Positions 40,721-50,900 of a stretch of DNA of 64,000 nt are shown here, in pieces. The stretch's first letter is position 1, and each line of letters begins with the position of its first letter. The position numbers and the translations under genes were made by a program. The notes below the pieces were generated by a model, which made no database searches, had not been told where the DNA came from, and worked only from the letters and a program-made list of their open reading frames with translations. Source of the DNA: Microlunatus sp. Gsoil 973 (GTDB lineage Bacteria; Actinomycetota; Actinomycetes; Propionibacteriales; Propionibacteriaceae); contig NZ_CP046122.1 in assembly GCF_009707365.1 (NCBI RefSeq), positions 1,178,001 to 1,242,000 on the forward strand. The letters are read 5' to 3'.

Positions 40721-41527
40721 ATGGGCGTTCTCGATACCATCGTCGACGGCGTACGGCAGGACCTTGCCGAGCGTCAGGCCGCCGTCAGCCTCGACCGTCT
40801 CAAGGAGCGGGTGCAGCACGTCGACCCGGCACTGGACCCGATGCCGCGCTTCCGGGAGGCCGGGGTCTCGGTGATCGCCGAGGTGAAGCGGGCCAGCCCC
40901 AGCCGCGGTGCGTTGGCCAACATCCCCGACCCGGCCCGTCTGGCCGCCGAGTACGCCTCCGGCGGCGCGGCCGCCGTATCGGTGCTGACCGAGCGCCGCC
41001 GCTTCGGCGGGTCGCTGCAGGATCTCGTCGACGTCCGTTGCGCGGTCGACATCCCAGTGCTGCGCAAGGACTTCATCGTCACCGCCTACCAACTCTTCGA
41101 GGCCCGGGCGGCGGGTGCCGATCTGGCCCTGCTGATCGTGGCAGCGCTGAGCGACTTCGAACTGGTCTCGCTGATCGAGCGGGCCGAGTCGATCGGGCTC
41201 ACCCCGCTGGTGGAGACCCACACGGCGACCGAGATCGACCGCGCCGTCGACGCCGGGGCGAAGCTGATCGGCGTGAACGCCCGCAACCTGCAGACGCTGG
41301 AGGTGGATCCGGGCACCTTCGCCCGGCTCTCGCCCCGGATCCCCGACGGGATCGTCAAGGTTGCCGAGTCCGGCGTCCGCGGCCCGCACGACGTGATCGA
41401 GCTGGCCCGCGAGGGTGCCGATGTCGTCCTGGTCGGCGAGGCACTGGTCACCGGTCGTGACCCCCGCCTGGGTGTCGCCGATCTGGTGGCGGCGGGGGCC
41501 CACCCCGCCCTGGCGAACCGGTCCTGA
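40721..41527 (+). CDS. trpC: Indole-3-glycerol phosphate synthase
   Basis: Ring-closes CdRP to indole-3-glycerol phosphate. 268 residues, (beta/alpha)8 barrel with [41 protein letters not shown] and [12 protein letters not shown]; the catalytic Lys and Glu positions are intact. ATG 40721 was chosen over longer frames that lack homology. Confidence 0.96.
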   Translation: MGVLDTIVDGVRQDLAERQAAVSLDRLKERVQHVDPALDPMPRFREAGVSVIAEVKRASPSRGALANIPDPARLAAEYASGGAAAVSVLTERRRFGGSLQDLVDVRCAVDIPVLRKDFIVTAYQLFEARAAGADLALLIVAALSDFELVSLIERAESIGLTPLVETHTATEIDRAVDAGAKLIGVNARNLQTLEVDPGTFARLSPRIPDGIVKVAESGVRGPHDVIELAREGADVVLVGEALVTGRDPRLGVADLVAAGAHPALANRS

Positions 41528-41654
41528 GGAGCGACGCGGAGATGATCGCCGAACTGCTGCGATGGCGTCACTGATCGTTGCAACCCGTCCCCGGCAACAG
41601 ATGCGGCTTCGCACAGCAGGCATCCCCGCAGCAGACAAGGAAGATCGATAACCC

Positions 41655-42950
41655 ATGACCAGCACGCCGATTGCGCGCGCGGACAATTTCCCCGACCCGA
41701 CCGGGCATTTCGGCCGGTTCGGCGGCAAGTTCGTACCGGAAGCGTTGTACGTCGCCCTCGACCAGCTCGAGGCCGAATTCACCAAGGCCATGCAGGACAA
41801 GCAGTTCTGGGCCGAGCTCGACCTGCTCCGCAGGGACTACTCCGGTCGTCCGACCCCGATCACCGAGGTGCCCAGGTTCGCCCGGGCAGCGCTCGGTGAT
41901 CTCGCCGACCGGACCGCGGCGACCATCGTGCTGAAGCGCGAGGATCTCAACCACACCGGCTCGCACAAGATCAACAACGTTCTCGGCCAGGCGTTGCTGA
42001 CCAAGCGGATGGGCAAGACCCGGGTCATCGCCGAGACCGGCGCCGGGCAGCACGGCGTGGCGACCGCGACCGCTGCCGCCCTGATGGGGCTGGAATGCCG
42101 CGTCTACATGGGCAAGGTGGACACCGAACGCCAGGCGCTCAACGTGGCCCGGATGCAGTTGTTGGGAGCCGAGGTGATCGCCGTCGAGTCCGGAACCCAG
42201 ACACTCAAGGACGCCATGAACGACGCGCTGCGCGACTGGGTCGCCAGTGTGGAGAACACGCACTACCTGATCGGCACCGTCGCCGGCCCGCATCCGTTCC
42301 CCAAGGTGGTGCGGGAGTTCCAGCGGGTGATCAGCACCGAGGCCCGCGCCCAACTGCTGGAGCGCTACGGCCGGCTGCCCGATGCCGTGGCGGCCTGTGT
42401 CGGCGGCGGCTCCAACGCGTTGGGAATCTTCGCCGACTTCATCCCCGACGAGTCGGTCCGGTTGTACGGGTTCGAGGCCGGCGGTGACGGTGTCGAGACG
42501 TCCCGGCACGCGGCCAGCATCTCCAGCGGCGGCGTCGGCGTGCTGCACGGAACACGCAGCTTCGTGCTGCAGGACGAGGACGGCCAGACCCGGGAATCGC
42601 ACTCGATCTCCGCCGGCCTCGACTATCCGGGGGTTGGCCCGGAGCACGCCTGGCTGGCGGACTCGGGACGGGCGACGTACGAACCGGTCACCGACGCCGA
42701 GGCGATGGAGGCCTTCCGCCTGCTCAGCGAGACCGAAGGCATCATCCCGGCGATCGAGTCGGCCCACGCGCTCTCCGGGGCGACCAAGCTGGTCCAGCGG
42801 TTCGCCGAGGGGGCCCGGGCCGGAGAGCGACCCGACCAGCCGCCGCTGATCCTGGTCAGCCTGTCCGGGCGCGGCGACAAGGACGTGGACACTGCCATGA
42901 AATGGTTCGCCGACATCCACGGCGAGGCGACCGGAAGCAGCCAGTTGTGA
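41655..42950 (+). CDS. trpB: Tryptophan synthase beta subunit
   Basis: PLP enzyme joining indole to serine. 431 residues; PLP lysine K105 in [15 protein letters not shown], active-site HTGSHK and [13 protein letters not shown], and the phosphate-cup GGGSNALG ([12 protein letters not shown]). Follows trpC after a 127-nt gap holding a GTTGCAAC palindrome and a tiny 10-codon frame. Confidence 0.97.
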   Translation: MTSTPIARADNFPDPTGHFGRFGGKFVPEALYVALDQLEAEFTKAMQDKQFWAELDLLRRDYSGRPTPITEVPRFARAALGDLADRTAATIVLKREDLNHTGSHKINNVLGQALLTKRMGKTRVIAETGAGQHGVATATAAALMGLECRVYMGKVDTERQALNVARMQLLGAEVIAVESGTQTLKDAMNDALRDWVASVENTHYLIGTVAGPHPFPKVVREFQRVISTEARAQLLERYGRLPDAVAACVGGGSNALGIFADFIPDESVRLYGFEAGGDGVETSRHAASISSGGVGVLHGTRSFVLQDEDGQTRESHSISAGLDYPGVGPEHAWLADSGRATYEPVTDAEAMEAFRLLSETEGIIPAIESAHALSGATKLVQRFAEGARAGERPDQPPLILVSLSGRGDKDVDTAMKWFADIHGEATGSSQL

Positions 42951-43873
42951 GCGCCGGGGCGGGCTTCGACAGCGGCATCTCGGGCAAGGTGTTCGCTGCC
43001 GCACGCAACGAGGGACGCGGAGCACTGGTCGGCTACCTGCCGGTCGGCTATCCGACGGTGCCTGGGTCGATCGCTGCGATGCGGGCGCTCTGCGGCGTCT
43101 CCGAATCAGGGCAGCGCGAGCATGACGGCGTCGACCTGGTCGAGATCGGGATGCCGTACAGCGATCCGGTGATGGACGGCGTGACCATCCAGAAGGGCAG
43201 CACCCGCGCCCTGCAGCGTGGCGTCCGGGTGCGCGACATCTTTCCGGCCGTCGAGGCGGTCGCTGCGACCGGGACGACAGCGGTGGTGATGATCTACTGG
43301 AATCTGGTCGAGCACTACGGTCCGGACGCCTTCGCCCGGGACCTGGCGGCTGCCGGCGGGGCCGGACTGATCACACCGGACCTGACCCCGGACGAAGCGG
43401 GGGCCTGGTTCGAGGCGTCCGAGGCGCACGGTCTCGACCGGATCTTCCTGGTCGCGCCGAGTTCATCGGACAAGCGGCTGGTGGAAACCGTCGACTCCTG
43501 CCGCGGCTGGGTGTACGCCACCTCGCTGATGGGTGTCACCGGGGCGCGGTCGCAGACCTCGTCGGCAGCACCGACGCTGGTCGGACGGATCAGGGACGCA
43601 CGCCCGGACGCGCTGGTCGGAGTGGGCCTCGGAGTGTCCAACGGCCGGCAGGCCGCCGAGGTGAACAGCTTCGCCGACGCCGCGATCGTCGGGTCGGCCC
43701 TGGTCGGCAAGCTGATCGAGGCAGACGACGCCGGCACGCCCGACGACCTGTCCGGGCTCCGCGCGGTGGTTGCCGACCTGGCCGCCGGAGTACGGTCGGG
43801 AGCCGGACCGGATGGGTCCAACCGTGATGGCGCGGTGGGAACTTCTCAGCCCGCTGTGAGGTTGACCAACTGA
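42947..43873 (+). CDS. trpA: Tryptophan synthase alpha subunit
   Basis: Cleaves indole-3-glycerol phosphate and channels indole to TrpB. 308 residues; catalytic Glu in [17 protein letters not shown], and the substrate loop [13 protein letters not shown]. Its C-terminus is a ~30-residue extension rich in Gly/Ser. GTG 42947 overlaps the trpB stop (GTGA). Confidence 0.96.
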   Translation: MSAGAGFDSGISGKVFAAARNEGRGALVGYLPVGYPTVPGSIAAMRALCGVSESGQREHDGVDLVEIGMPYSDPVMDGVTIQKGSTRALQRGVRVRDIFPAVEAVAATGTTAVVMIYWNLVEHYGPDAFARDLAAAGGAGLITPDLTPDEAGAWFEASEAHGLDRIFLVAPSSSDKRLVETVDSCRGWVYATSLMGVTGARSQTSSAAPTLVGRIRDARPDALVGVGLGVSNGRQAAEVNSFADAAIVGSALVGKLIEADDAGTPDDLSGLRAVVADLAAGVRSGAGPDGSNRDGAVGTSQPAVRLTN

Positions 43874-44436
43874 TGAGCGAATCGGCATCGGCCAGCGACA
43901 GCGCCCGGCGCCCAGCATCCTCCGGGATCAACTGGGCGCTCGTGCTGCCGTGGGCGCGGACGGTTGTCCGGGTCGGACTCGGCGTCGTCTGGATCGTTGC
44001 CGGACTGGTGAAGGTGACCGATCCGGCGCAGTCGGTGGTCGCGGTGCGGGCCTACCAACTGCTGCCGGACGGGCTGTCGTACCTGGTCGGTTGGACGCTG
44101 CCGTACCTGGAGATCCTGCTTGGCCTGGTGCTGATCTCCGGCCTGTTCACCCGATGGGCGGCGCTGCTCAGCGGTCTGCTGCAACTGGCATTCGTCATCG
44201 GGCTGATCCAGGCCTGGGCGCGCGGCCTCAGCATCGACTGCGGATGTTTCAGTTCCGGTGGCCAGGTGGCGCCGGGAGCGACGACCTACGCGCCGGACCT
44301 CATCCGTGACATCGTCTTCCTTGCCGCCGCGGCCTGGTTGGTCTGGCGGCCGTTCAGTCGACTGAGCCTCGACGCTGTCACCGGCGGCTTCGCCGCCCAG
44401 CATGAAGGTGCAGAGCAGAACGACGAGGAGAACTGA
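43873..44436 (+). CDS. MauE/DoxX-family membrane protein
   Basis: 187 residues with four membrane helices (VRVGLGVVWIVAGLVKVTDP; YLEILLGLVLISGLFTRWAA; LLSGLLQLAFVIGLIQAWAR; IRDIVFLAAAAWLVWRPF) and the DCGCF motif (IDCGCFSSGGQ) typical of MauE-like proteins. MauE members help form disulfides in extracytoplasmic proteins; the two DsbA-like genes downstream support such a role. The start overlaps the trpA stop by one base. Confidence 0.85.
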   Translation: MSESASASDSARRPASSGINWALVLPWARTVVRVGLGVVWIVAGLVKVTDPAQSVVAVRAYQLLPDGLSYLVGWTLPYLEILLGLVLISGLFTRWAALLSGLLQLAFVIGLIQAWARGLSIDCGCFSSGGQVAPGATTYAPDLIRDIVFLAAAAWLVWRPFSRLSLDAVTGGFAAQHEGAEQNDEEN

Positions 44437-45215
44437 TGAGCGAGGCCACCCGGGTGAACGGCGGCAAGCGGAAGCCGCCGAAGGAGGGCGGCAGCAACGC
44501 CAGGGAGCGGGCACGGGTCGCTGCCGCCGAGGCGGCCCGGAGGCGCAAGCGGCGCAATCTCGGTCTGCTGGTGCTGGCGATCGTTGTCGTTGTCGCTGCT
44601 GTCGGAATCGGCATCGGGTACGCCACCAACTTCGGCCGTCCGAAGGCCAACACCGCGAGCAACATCGGCTGGGGACCGGTCTCGGTCACCCCGGGTAAGC
44701 CGATCGTGCTAGGGCAGAAGGACGCCAAGACCACCGTCAAGCTGTACGAGGACTTCCGCTGCCCGCACTGCCAGGAGTTCGAGACCAAGTTCGGTGAGAC
44801 GCTGAACGGTCTGCAGAAGAACGGCACGATGAAGATCGAGCTGTGGATCCTGCCGGTGATCGACGCCGAGGACAACAGCGACCACTCGCTGCGGGCCGGC
44901 AACGCCTTCGCCTGCGCTGCCGAGGAGGGCTTCGGCCAGGCGATGTACCAGGCGTTCTGGAAGAACCCGGGCAAGGCCTGGACCGACGAGATGCTGATCG
45001 ACCTGGGGAACCAGGTCGCCGATCCGCCGTCGTCGTTCAAGAGCTGTGTGACCGGCCTGAAGCACAAGGACTGGGTCGATTCTGCCCAACCGGCGGCATC
45101 CGCGGACCAGGTGACGGGCACGCCGACGATGTTCATCAACGGCAAGATGCAGAGCCTCGGCACCGTCATGGAATGGACGCCGCAGCAGATGACGGACGCG
45201 ATCAAGCGCGGCTGA
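44436..45215 (+). CDS. DsbA-like thioredoxin-fold protein, membrane-anchored (1)
   Basis: 259 residues: basic N-terminus, signal-anchor helix about residues 41-63 (NLGLLVLAIVVVVAAVGIGI), then an extracytoplasmic thioredoxin fold. Active-site CPHC at C109-C112 (EDFRCPHCQEFE) and the cis-Pro loop GTPTMFING. Likely oxidises or isomerises secreted-protein disulfides, possibly recharged by the adjacent MauE-like protein. Confidence 0.9.
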   Translation: MSEATRVNGGKRKPPKEGGSNARERARVAAAEAARRRKRRNLGLLVLAIVVVVAAVGIGIGYATNFGRPKANTASNIGWGPVSVTPGKPIVLGQKDAKTTVKLYEDFRCPHCQEFETKFGETLNGLQKNGTMKIELWILPVIDAEDNSDHSLRAGNAFACAAEEGFGQAMYQAFWKNPGKAWTDEMLIDLGNQVADPPSSFKSCVTGLKHKDWVDSAQPAASADQVTGTPTMFINGKMQSLGTVMEWTPQQMTDAIKRG

Positions 45216-45229
45216 GCTAGCAGAACCGA

Positions 45230-46009
45230 GTGTCCAGGAAAGATCCGTCGCGGTCGGGCAACCCGGCCGTCCGGGCGGCAGCGAAGTCGGCCGGCAGTTC
45301 CGGGGCGTCCGGACCGGCCGGCCCATCCCCGCGTTCCGGCTCATCGGTCCGGTCCAGGCAGCGGCTGATCCTCGGCGTACTGCTCGGCATCGTGGTGATT
45401 GTGCTCATCGCCGCCGTGGCGGTGTTCTCCTGGCGCAACTCCCACCGCGACCCCGAGCCGCCGGCGGCCCAGCCGAGTTTCGGACCGGTCACCCTGACCA
45501 ACGGTCGACCGATCCCGCTGGGGGAGGCCGACGCGCCCGTGATCCTGACCCTGTTCGAGGATTTCGGCTGCCCGCACTGCGCCGACTTCGAGCACTCGCT
45601 CGGCCCGACGATCACTGCGTTGCAGCGGTCAGGAGAGGTCAAGGTCGAGCTGTATCCGATGAGCTTCGTCAGCGACCGGTCGCCCGCACTGGCCAACGCC
45701 ATGGCCTGCGCCGCGACCGAGGGGTTCGGCCAGGGCTACTACGCCGGAATGTTCGCCAACTACGGCCTGAAGTGGACCGACGAGCAACTGATCCAGCTCG
45801 GATCGCTGGTCGGCAAGCCGTCGGCGGGCTTCGCGGGCTGCGTACGGTCTCAGCAGCACCGCGCATGGGTGGATAGCATCACCAGAGCCGCGCAGCAGCA
45901 GAAGGTGGAGGAGACCCCGACCGTGTTCATCAACGGCGTACGCCAGCCCGATGAGGCAGTGACCTGGTCGGCGGCGGAACTCCGCTCGCGGATCGGCGCG
46001 GCGAAATGA
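45230..46009 (+). CDS. DsbA-like thioredoxin-fold protein, membrane-anchored (2)
   Basis: 259 residues, a paralogue of the previous gene: anchor helix about residues 46-66 (LILGVLLGIVVIVLIAAVAV), CPHC at C114-C117 (EDFGCPHCADFE) and cis-Pro VEETPTVFINGVRQ. Same length and layout but clearly diverged, so an old duplication. GTG 45230; overlaps lgt by 4 nt. Confidence 0.9.
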   Translation: MSRKDPSRSGNPAVRAAAKSAGSSGASGPAGPSPRSGSSVRSRQRLILGVLLGIVVIVLIAAVAVFSWRNSHRDPEPPAAQPSFGPVTLTNGRPIPLGEADAPVILTLFEDFGCPHCADFEHSLGPTITALQRSGEVKVELYPMSFVSDRSPALANAMACAATEGFGQGYYAGMFANYGLKWTDEQLIQLGSLVGKPSAGFAGCVRSQQHRAWVDSITRAAQQQKVEETPTVFINGVRQPDEAVTWSAAELRSRIGAAK

Positions 46010-46959
46010 TCAGCCTGTCCATCCCGAGCCCGCCGTTCTCGGAGTTCCATCTCGGTCCGATCCCGATCCGGATGTACGCGCTGTGCATCATCACCGGTGT
46101 GATCGTCGGGACGATCATCGCCACCCGGCGCTGGGTCGCCCGCGGCGGCGCACGGGACACGGTCGAGACGGTCGCTCTGGTCTCGGTACCGTTCGGCATC
46201 GTCGGTGCCCGGATCTACCACGTGATCACCGATCACCAGCTGTACTTCGGGCCTGGGCGGGAACCGATCAGGGCGCTGTACATCTGGGACGGCGGTCTGG
46301 GCATCTGGGGTGGTGTCGCCCTCGGCGCGCTCGGCGGCTATCTGGTCGCCCGGCGCCGCAAGATCCGGTTCTGGGCCTTGGCCGATGCGCTGGCGCCCGG
46401 TGTGGTCGTCGCCCAGGCGATCGGCCGGGTCGGCAACTACTTCAACCAGGAGCTCTTCGGTGGGCCGACGACCCTGCCGTGGGCGCTGCAGATCGCCCCG
46501 GCGTATCGAATTCCGGGTTTCGAGCAGTACGCCACCTTCCACCCGACGTTCCTGTACGAGCTGATCTGGGACCTGGCCTGCGCCGCGGCCCTGGTCCTGC
46601 TGGACCGACGGTTCACGCTGGGCCACGGCAAGGTGTTCATGTTGTACGCGATGTTCTACACGGCCGGTCGGGCCTGGGTCGAGCACCTGCGGATCGATCC
46701 CGCGCACCACTTCGGGGGGCTGCGACTGAACGACTACACCTCCGGGGTCGTCTTCCTGCTCGCCCTGGTTGCCCTCATCTACCTGATCCGGAACAAGCCC
46801 GGTCGGGAAGAGATCGTCGAAGGTGATCAGCGTTACGTCGACGGCGTCCTGCCCGAGCCGGAAGCGGTGGCGGAGGAAACTCCGGCCGCGCCGGATGACG
46901 ATGCGGTGATAGCGCGGGTCACCGACCGGGCGGACAAAGACACCGGCGACGGCGAGTAG
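46006..46959 (+). CDS. lgt: Prolipoprotein diacylglyceryl transferase
   Basis: Adds diacylglycerol to the lipobox cysteine of prelipoproteins in the membrane. 317 residues with several helices, the N-terminal SIPSPPFSEFHLGPIPIRMY, the signature GRVGNYFNQELFGGPTTLPW and the conserved HPTFLYELIWD. The ~40-residue Asp/Glu/Ala tail is an extension. trpA-lgt linkage is common in actinobacteria. Confidence 0.95.
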   Translation: MISLSIPSPPFSEFHLGPIPIRMYALCIITGVIVGTIIATRRWVARGGARDTVETVALVSVPFGIVGARIYHVITDHQLYFGPGREPIRALYIWDGGLGIWGGVALGALGGYLVARRRKIRFWALADALAPGVVVAQAIGRVGNYFNQELFGGPTTLPWALQIAPAYRIPGFEQYATFHPTFLYELIWDLACAAALVLLDRRFTLGHGKVFMLYAMFYTAGRAWVEHLRIDPAHHFGGLRLNDYTSGVVFLLALVALIYLIRNKPGREEIVEGDQRYVDGVLPEPEAVAEETPAAPDDDAVIARVTDRADKDTGDGE

Positions 46960-47115
46960 CGACTGGATTTCAGGCCGGTCGGCTCGCGGTCTTGGACCCG
47001 GCACCCCCCGCGTGAGGCCCAGCTCTCCCGTGCCCCGATCTCGTGCCCGTCCTGTGCCGTGCTCGTCCTGTGCCCCAGCTCATCAGGGCTCAGCCCGCCC
47101 GCCCGTCCGGCCTCG
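46960..47115. other. Intergenic DNA before the repeat array
   Basis: No credible gene. From about 47026 to 47085 it is a run of short imperfect CGTGCCC / GTCCTGTGCC repeats, leading into the 51-bp array. Confidence 0.6.
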
Positions 47116-47465
47116 GGCGTGGATTTGGTAACACGGGGCACGATTTCGCAGGTTGCGGAGCCCGCAGGCGTGGATTTGGTAACACGTGGCGTGGTTTCGG
47201 CGGCCAGGTGCTCCTGCGGGCGTCGACTTGGTGACACGGGGCACGATTTCGCAGGTTGCGGAGCCCGCAGGCGTGGATTTGGTAACACGTGGCGTGGTTT
47301 CGGCGGCTGGGGGCTCCTGCGGGCGTGGATTTGGTAACACGGGGCACGAGTTGGCAGGTTTCGGAGCCCGCAGGCGTGGATTTGGTAACACGTGGCGTGG
47401 TTCGGCGGCCGGGTGCTCCTGCGGGCGTCGACTTGGTAACACGGGGCACCGTTTTCGCCGCGGCA
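47116..47465. repeat. Regular 51/52-bp direct-repeat array upstream of gltB
   Basis: Seven units begin at 47116, 47167, 47219, 47270, 47322, 47373 and 47424. Each opens with GGCGTsGAyTTGGTrACACG. Two types alternate: A continues GGGCACGATTTCGCAGG and ends AGCCCGCA; B continues TGGCGTGGTTTCGGCGG and ends GCTCCTGC. The A and B ends are partly inverse-complementary, so neighbouring units can pair. The last unit is partial. All six reading frames stay open across it, without a recognisable protein. Confidence 0.9.
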
Positions 47466-47608
47466 GCCCGGCCCCGGGACCTCGGCGAGGCGCCATGTGA
47501 CGAAGCACTCATGGCCGGCTCGCGCAATCAGCTTTGTCGTCGGCACGGGCGTACCCGATACTGATTCTCTCGCAGCCGGGACAGGCTTGCCGCATAATCA
47601 ATCGTAAT

Positions 47609-47629
47609 GTGAAGCAACCTGCTCTTCAC
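47609..47629. promoter_or_regulatory. Inverted repeat upstream of gltB
   Basis: GTGAAG-N9-CTTCAC, flanked by CGTAATG direct repeats at 47603 and about 47645. Candidate site for a nitrogen or amino-acid regulator. Confidence 0.35.
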
Positions 47630-47677
47630 GGAACGCAATGATCCCGTAATGATTCCGGTCAGGCGGGACTGCGGCAG

Positions 47678-47683
47678 TAGACT
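47678..47683 (+). promoter_or_regulatory. Possible -10 box for gltB
   Basis: TAGACT with a weak TCCGGT -35 candidate 18 nt upstream. It would give a ~220-nt leader. Confidence 0.3.
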
Positions 47684-47910
47684 GCAGCGGATCGACGTTC
47701 CGTCGCGCTCACATCGCGGATCGACGGCGATCTGACAATCGCAGACGGGATATCTTCGAGCCCCACCCCGGCACGAGCCCCATCCACCCGCGCACGTTCA
47801 ACGACGCCGTGTGCAGCTACCTCGACCAGGCGCAGGCGGATACCGCCGGGCGCCCGACCCGCTTCGCTGCTGGTCCACCCGGACCCGAGCCGAGCACCGA
47901 CGGGAGAAGC

Positions 47911-50900
47911 ATGACCGCTGGGAGCCTGCCCCGAGCCCAGGGCGTTTACGACCCTGCCTTCGAACATGACGCCTGTGGTGTCGCCTTTGTCGCCACGTTG
48001 ACCGGCGTACCCAGTCACGCCATCGTGCAACAGGGTCTCGAGGCGTTGCGCAACCTCGACCATCGCGGCGCCACCGGCGCCGACGAGGCCGCGGGTGACG
48101 GAGCCGGGATCCTGATCCAGGTGCCCGACGAGTTCCTGCGTGCGGTCAACTCCTTCGAGCTTCCGCCGGCGGGGGAGTACGCCATCGGCACCGCCTTCCT
48201 GCCCACCGAAGACGACCAGGCCGCCAAGGCCCGGACGGCGATCGAGGAGATCGCGGTCGAAGAGGGCCTGCGGGTTCTCGGCTGGCGCGAACTGCGGATC
48301 GACGCCTCCGGACTGAGCCCGGTGTCGCTGAACGTCATGCCGCGGTTCGAGCAGGTGGTCGTCACCGCCGAGGCGGGCGGCGTCACCGGGTTGGAGTTGG
48401 AGCGGCTGGCCTACTGCCTGCGTCGCCGGTCCGAGCACGAGATCGGGATCTACTTCCCGTCGCTGTCGTCCCGGACCATCGTCTACAAGGGCATGCTGAC
48501 CACCGAGCAGCTGGGCCAGATCTTCCCAGAACTGGGTGACCCGAGGGTCGCCAGCGCGCTGGCGGTGGTGCACAGCCGCTTCTCGACCAACACCTTCCCG
48601 GCCTGGGAGCTCGCCCACCCGTACCGGATGGTCGCCCACAACGGCGAGATCAACACCATCAAGGGCAACCGGAACTGGATGCGTGCCAGGGAGGCCCTCC
48701 TGCGTTCCGACGTGATCCCGGGTGACCTGGAGCGACTCTTCCCGATCTGTACGCCCAGCTATTCCGACTCTGCGTCCTTCGACGAGGTCGTCGAGTTGCT
48801 GCACCTGGCGGGACGGTCGCTGCCGCACGCGATCCAGATGCTCATCCCGGAGGCCTGGGAGAACAATCCGCGGATGGACCGCAAGCTGCGCGAGTTCTAC
48901 GAGTTCCACGCCTGCCTGATGGAACCGTGGGACGGCCCGGCCGCCGTGGTCTTCACCGACGGCACCCAGGTCGGCGCGGTCCTTGACCGCAACGGCCTTC
49001 GCCCGGGACGGTACTGGGTGACCGACGATGATCTTGTCGTACTGGCCTCCGAGGCCGGCGTGCTTGACATCCCGGACCACAAGATCATCAGCAAGGGCCG
49101 GTTGCAGCCCGGCCGGATGTTCCTGGCCGATCTCGACCAGCACCGGATCATCAGTGACGAAGAGATCAAGAAGGATCTGGCCTCCGCCCAGCCGTACGGC
49201 GAATGGCTGCTGGCCGGACGGCTGAAGCTCTCCGACCTGCCTGATCGCGAGCACACCATCCACACCCACGCTTCGGTGACCCGGCGCCAGCAGGTCTTCG
49301 GCTACACCGAGGAAGAGTTACGGATGATCCTTGCGCCGATGGCCGCCAAGGGCAGTGAGCCGATCGGCTCGATGGGCACCGACACCCCGGTCGCCGCGCT
49401 GAGCGACCGGCCGCGGATGATCTTCGACTACTTCTCCCAACTGTTCGCCCAGGTGACCAACCCGCCGCTGGATGCGATCCGGGAGGAACTGGTCACCTCC
49501 TTGCACAACACGATCGGTCCGGAGCAGAACCTGCTGGCCCCGGGACCGGCGTCCTGCCGCCGGCTGGTGCTGAACTTCCCGGTGCTGGACAACGACTCGT
49601 TGGCCAAGATCAATCACATCAACCGTCGCGGTGATCTTCCCGGCTACGCGACGCACGTCGTACGCGGCCTGTACAACGTGCACGGCGGTGCAGCCGCCCT
49701 GGAAGCCAGGCTTGATCAACTGATGACCGAGGTGTCCGAGGCCATCGCCGACGGCGCCCGGACGATCATCCTCTCCGACCGGCACAGCAACGCCGAGCTG
49801 GCACCGATACCGTCCCTGCTGCTGACCGCGGCGATCCACCACCATCTGGTCCGGGAGAAGGCAAGGACCCAGGTCGGGCTGATCGTCGAGGCGGCCGACG
49901 TCCGCGAGGTGCATCACGTCGCGCTGCTGATCGGCTATGGCGCCGCAGCCGTGAACCCGTACCTGGCGATCGAGACGGTCGAGGATCTCGCGCTCAGCGG
50001 TGTCTACCTCGACACGCCGCCGGAGAAGGCCGTCCAGAACGTGATCAAGGCCCTTGGCAAGGGCGTGCTCAAGGTGATGAGCAAGATCGGCGTGTCGACC
50101 GTCGCCTCCTACACCGGCGCGCAGATCTTCGAGGCCCTCGGGTTGTCCCAGGAACTCGTCGACCGATATTTCACCGGTACCACAAGCAAACTCGGCGGCA
50201 TCGGTCTGGCCGAGATCGCCGACGAGATCCGCAGCCGGCATGCCAAGGCCTATCCGTCCGACGGCATTCCGCTGGCCCACCGAAGCCTCGACATCGGCGG
50301 GGAGTACCAGTGGCGGCGGGAGGGCGAGCCGCACCTGTTCGACCCGGAGACCGTCTTCCGGCTGCAGCATTCCACCCGCTCCGGCCGGTACGACATCTTC
50401 AAGCAGTACACCCAGCGCGTCGATGATCAGTCCGAGCACCTGATGACGTTGCGCGGCCTGCTGCGGTTCACCGGGCACCGGTCCCCGATCCCGATCGAGG
50501 AGGTCGAACCGGTCAGCGAGATCGTCAAGCGGTTCTCCACCGGTGCGATGAGCTACGGCTCCATCTCCCGGGAAGCACACGAGACGCTGGCGATCGCGAT
50601 GAACCGGCTGGGCGGCAAGTCCAACACCGGCGAGGGCGGCGAGGATCTTGACCGACTGTACGACCCCGAGCGGCGCAGCGCGATCAAGCAGGTCGCATCC
50701 GGCCGGTTCGGCGTGACGTCGGCCTATCTGACCCAGGCCGACGACATCCAGATCAAGATGGCACAGGGCGCCAAGCCCGGCGAGGGCGGTCAACTGCCGG
50801 GCAACAAGGTCTATCCGTGGGTGGCCGGAACCCGGCACTCGACGCCCGGCGTCGGCCTGATCTCTCCGCCGCCGCACCACGACATCTATTCGATCGAGGA

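Larger units (their letters stand above)
47466..47910. other. gltB upstream region and leader
   Basis: Contains an AT-richer patch (about 47590-47660), an inverted repeat, a possible -10 (47678) and then about 220 nt of untranslated leader with no RNA motif I could identify. GTG codons in the gltB frame upstream of 47911 would give a longer pro-peptide, which I do not favour. Confidence 0.5.

Noticed and set aside
47116-47465. CRISPR array
   Set aside because: The intervals are not unique spacers: they alternate between two conserved sequences, and no cas gene is nearby.
47043-47564. Repetitive open frames around the 51-bp array (GVDLVTRG-type repeats)
   Set aside because: All six frames stay open because of the repeat composition; no start, SD or family support.
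47690-47910. Glutamine or other riboswitch in the gltB leader
   Set aside because: No conserved aptamer motif could be recognised in the ~220-nt leader.
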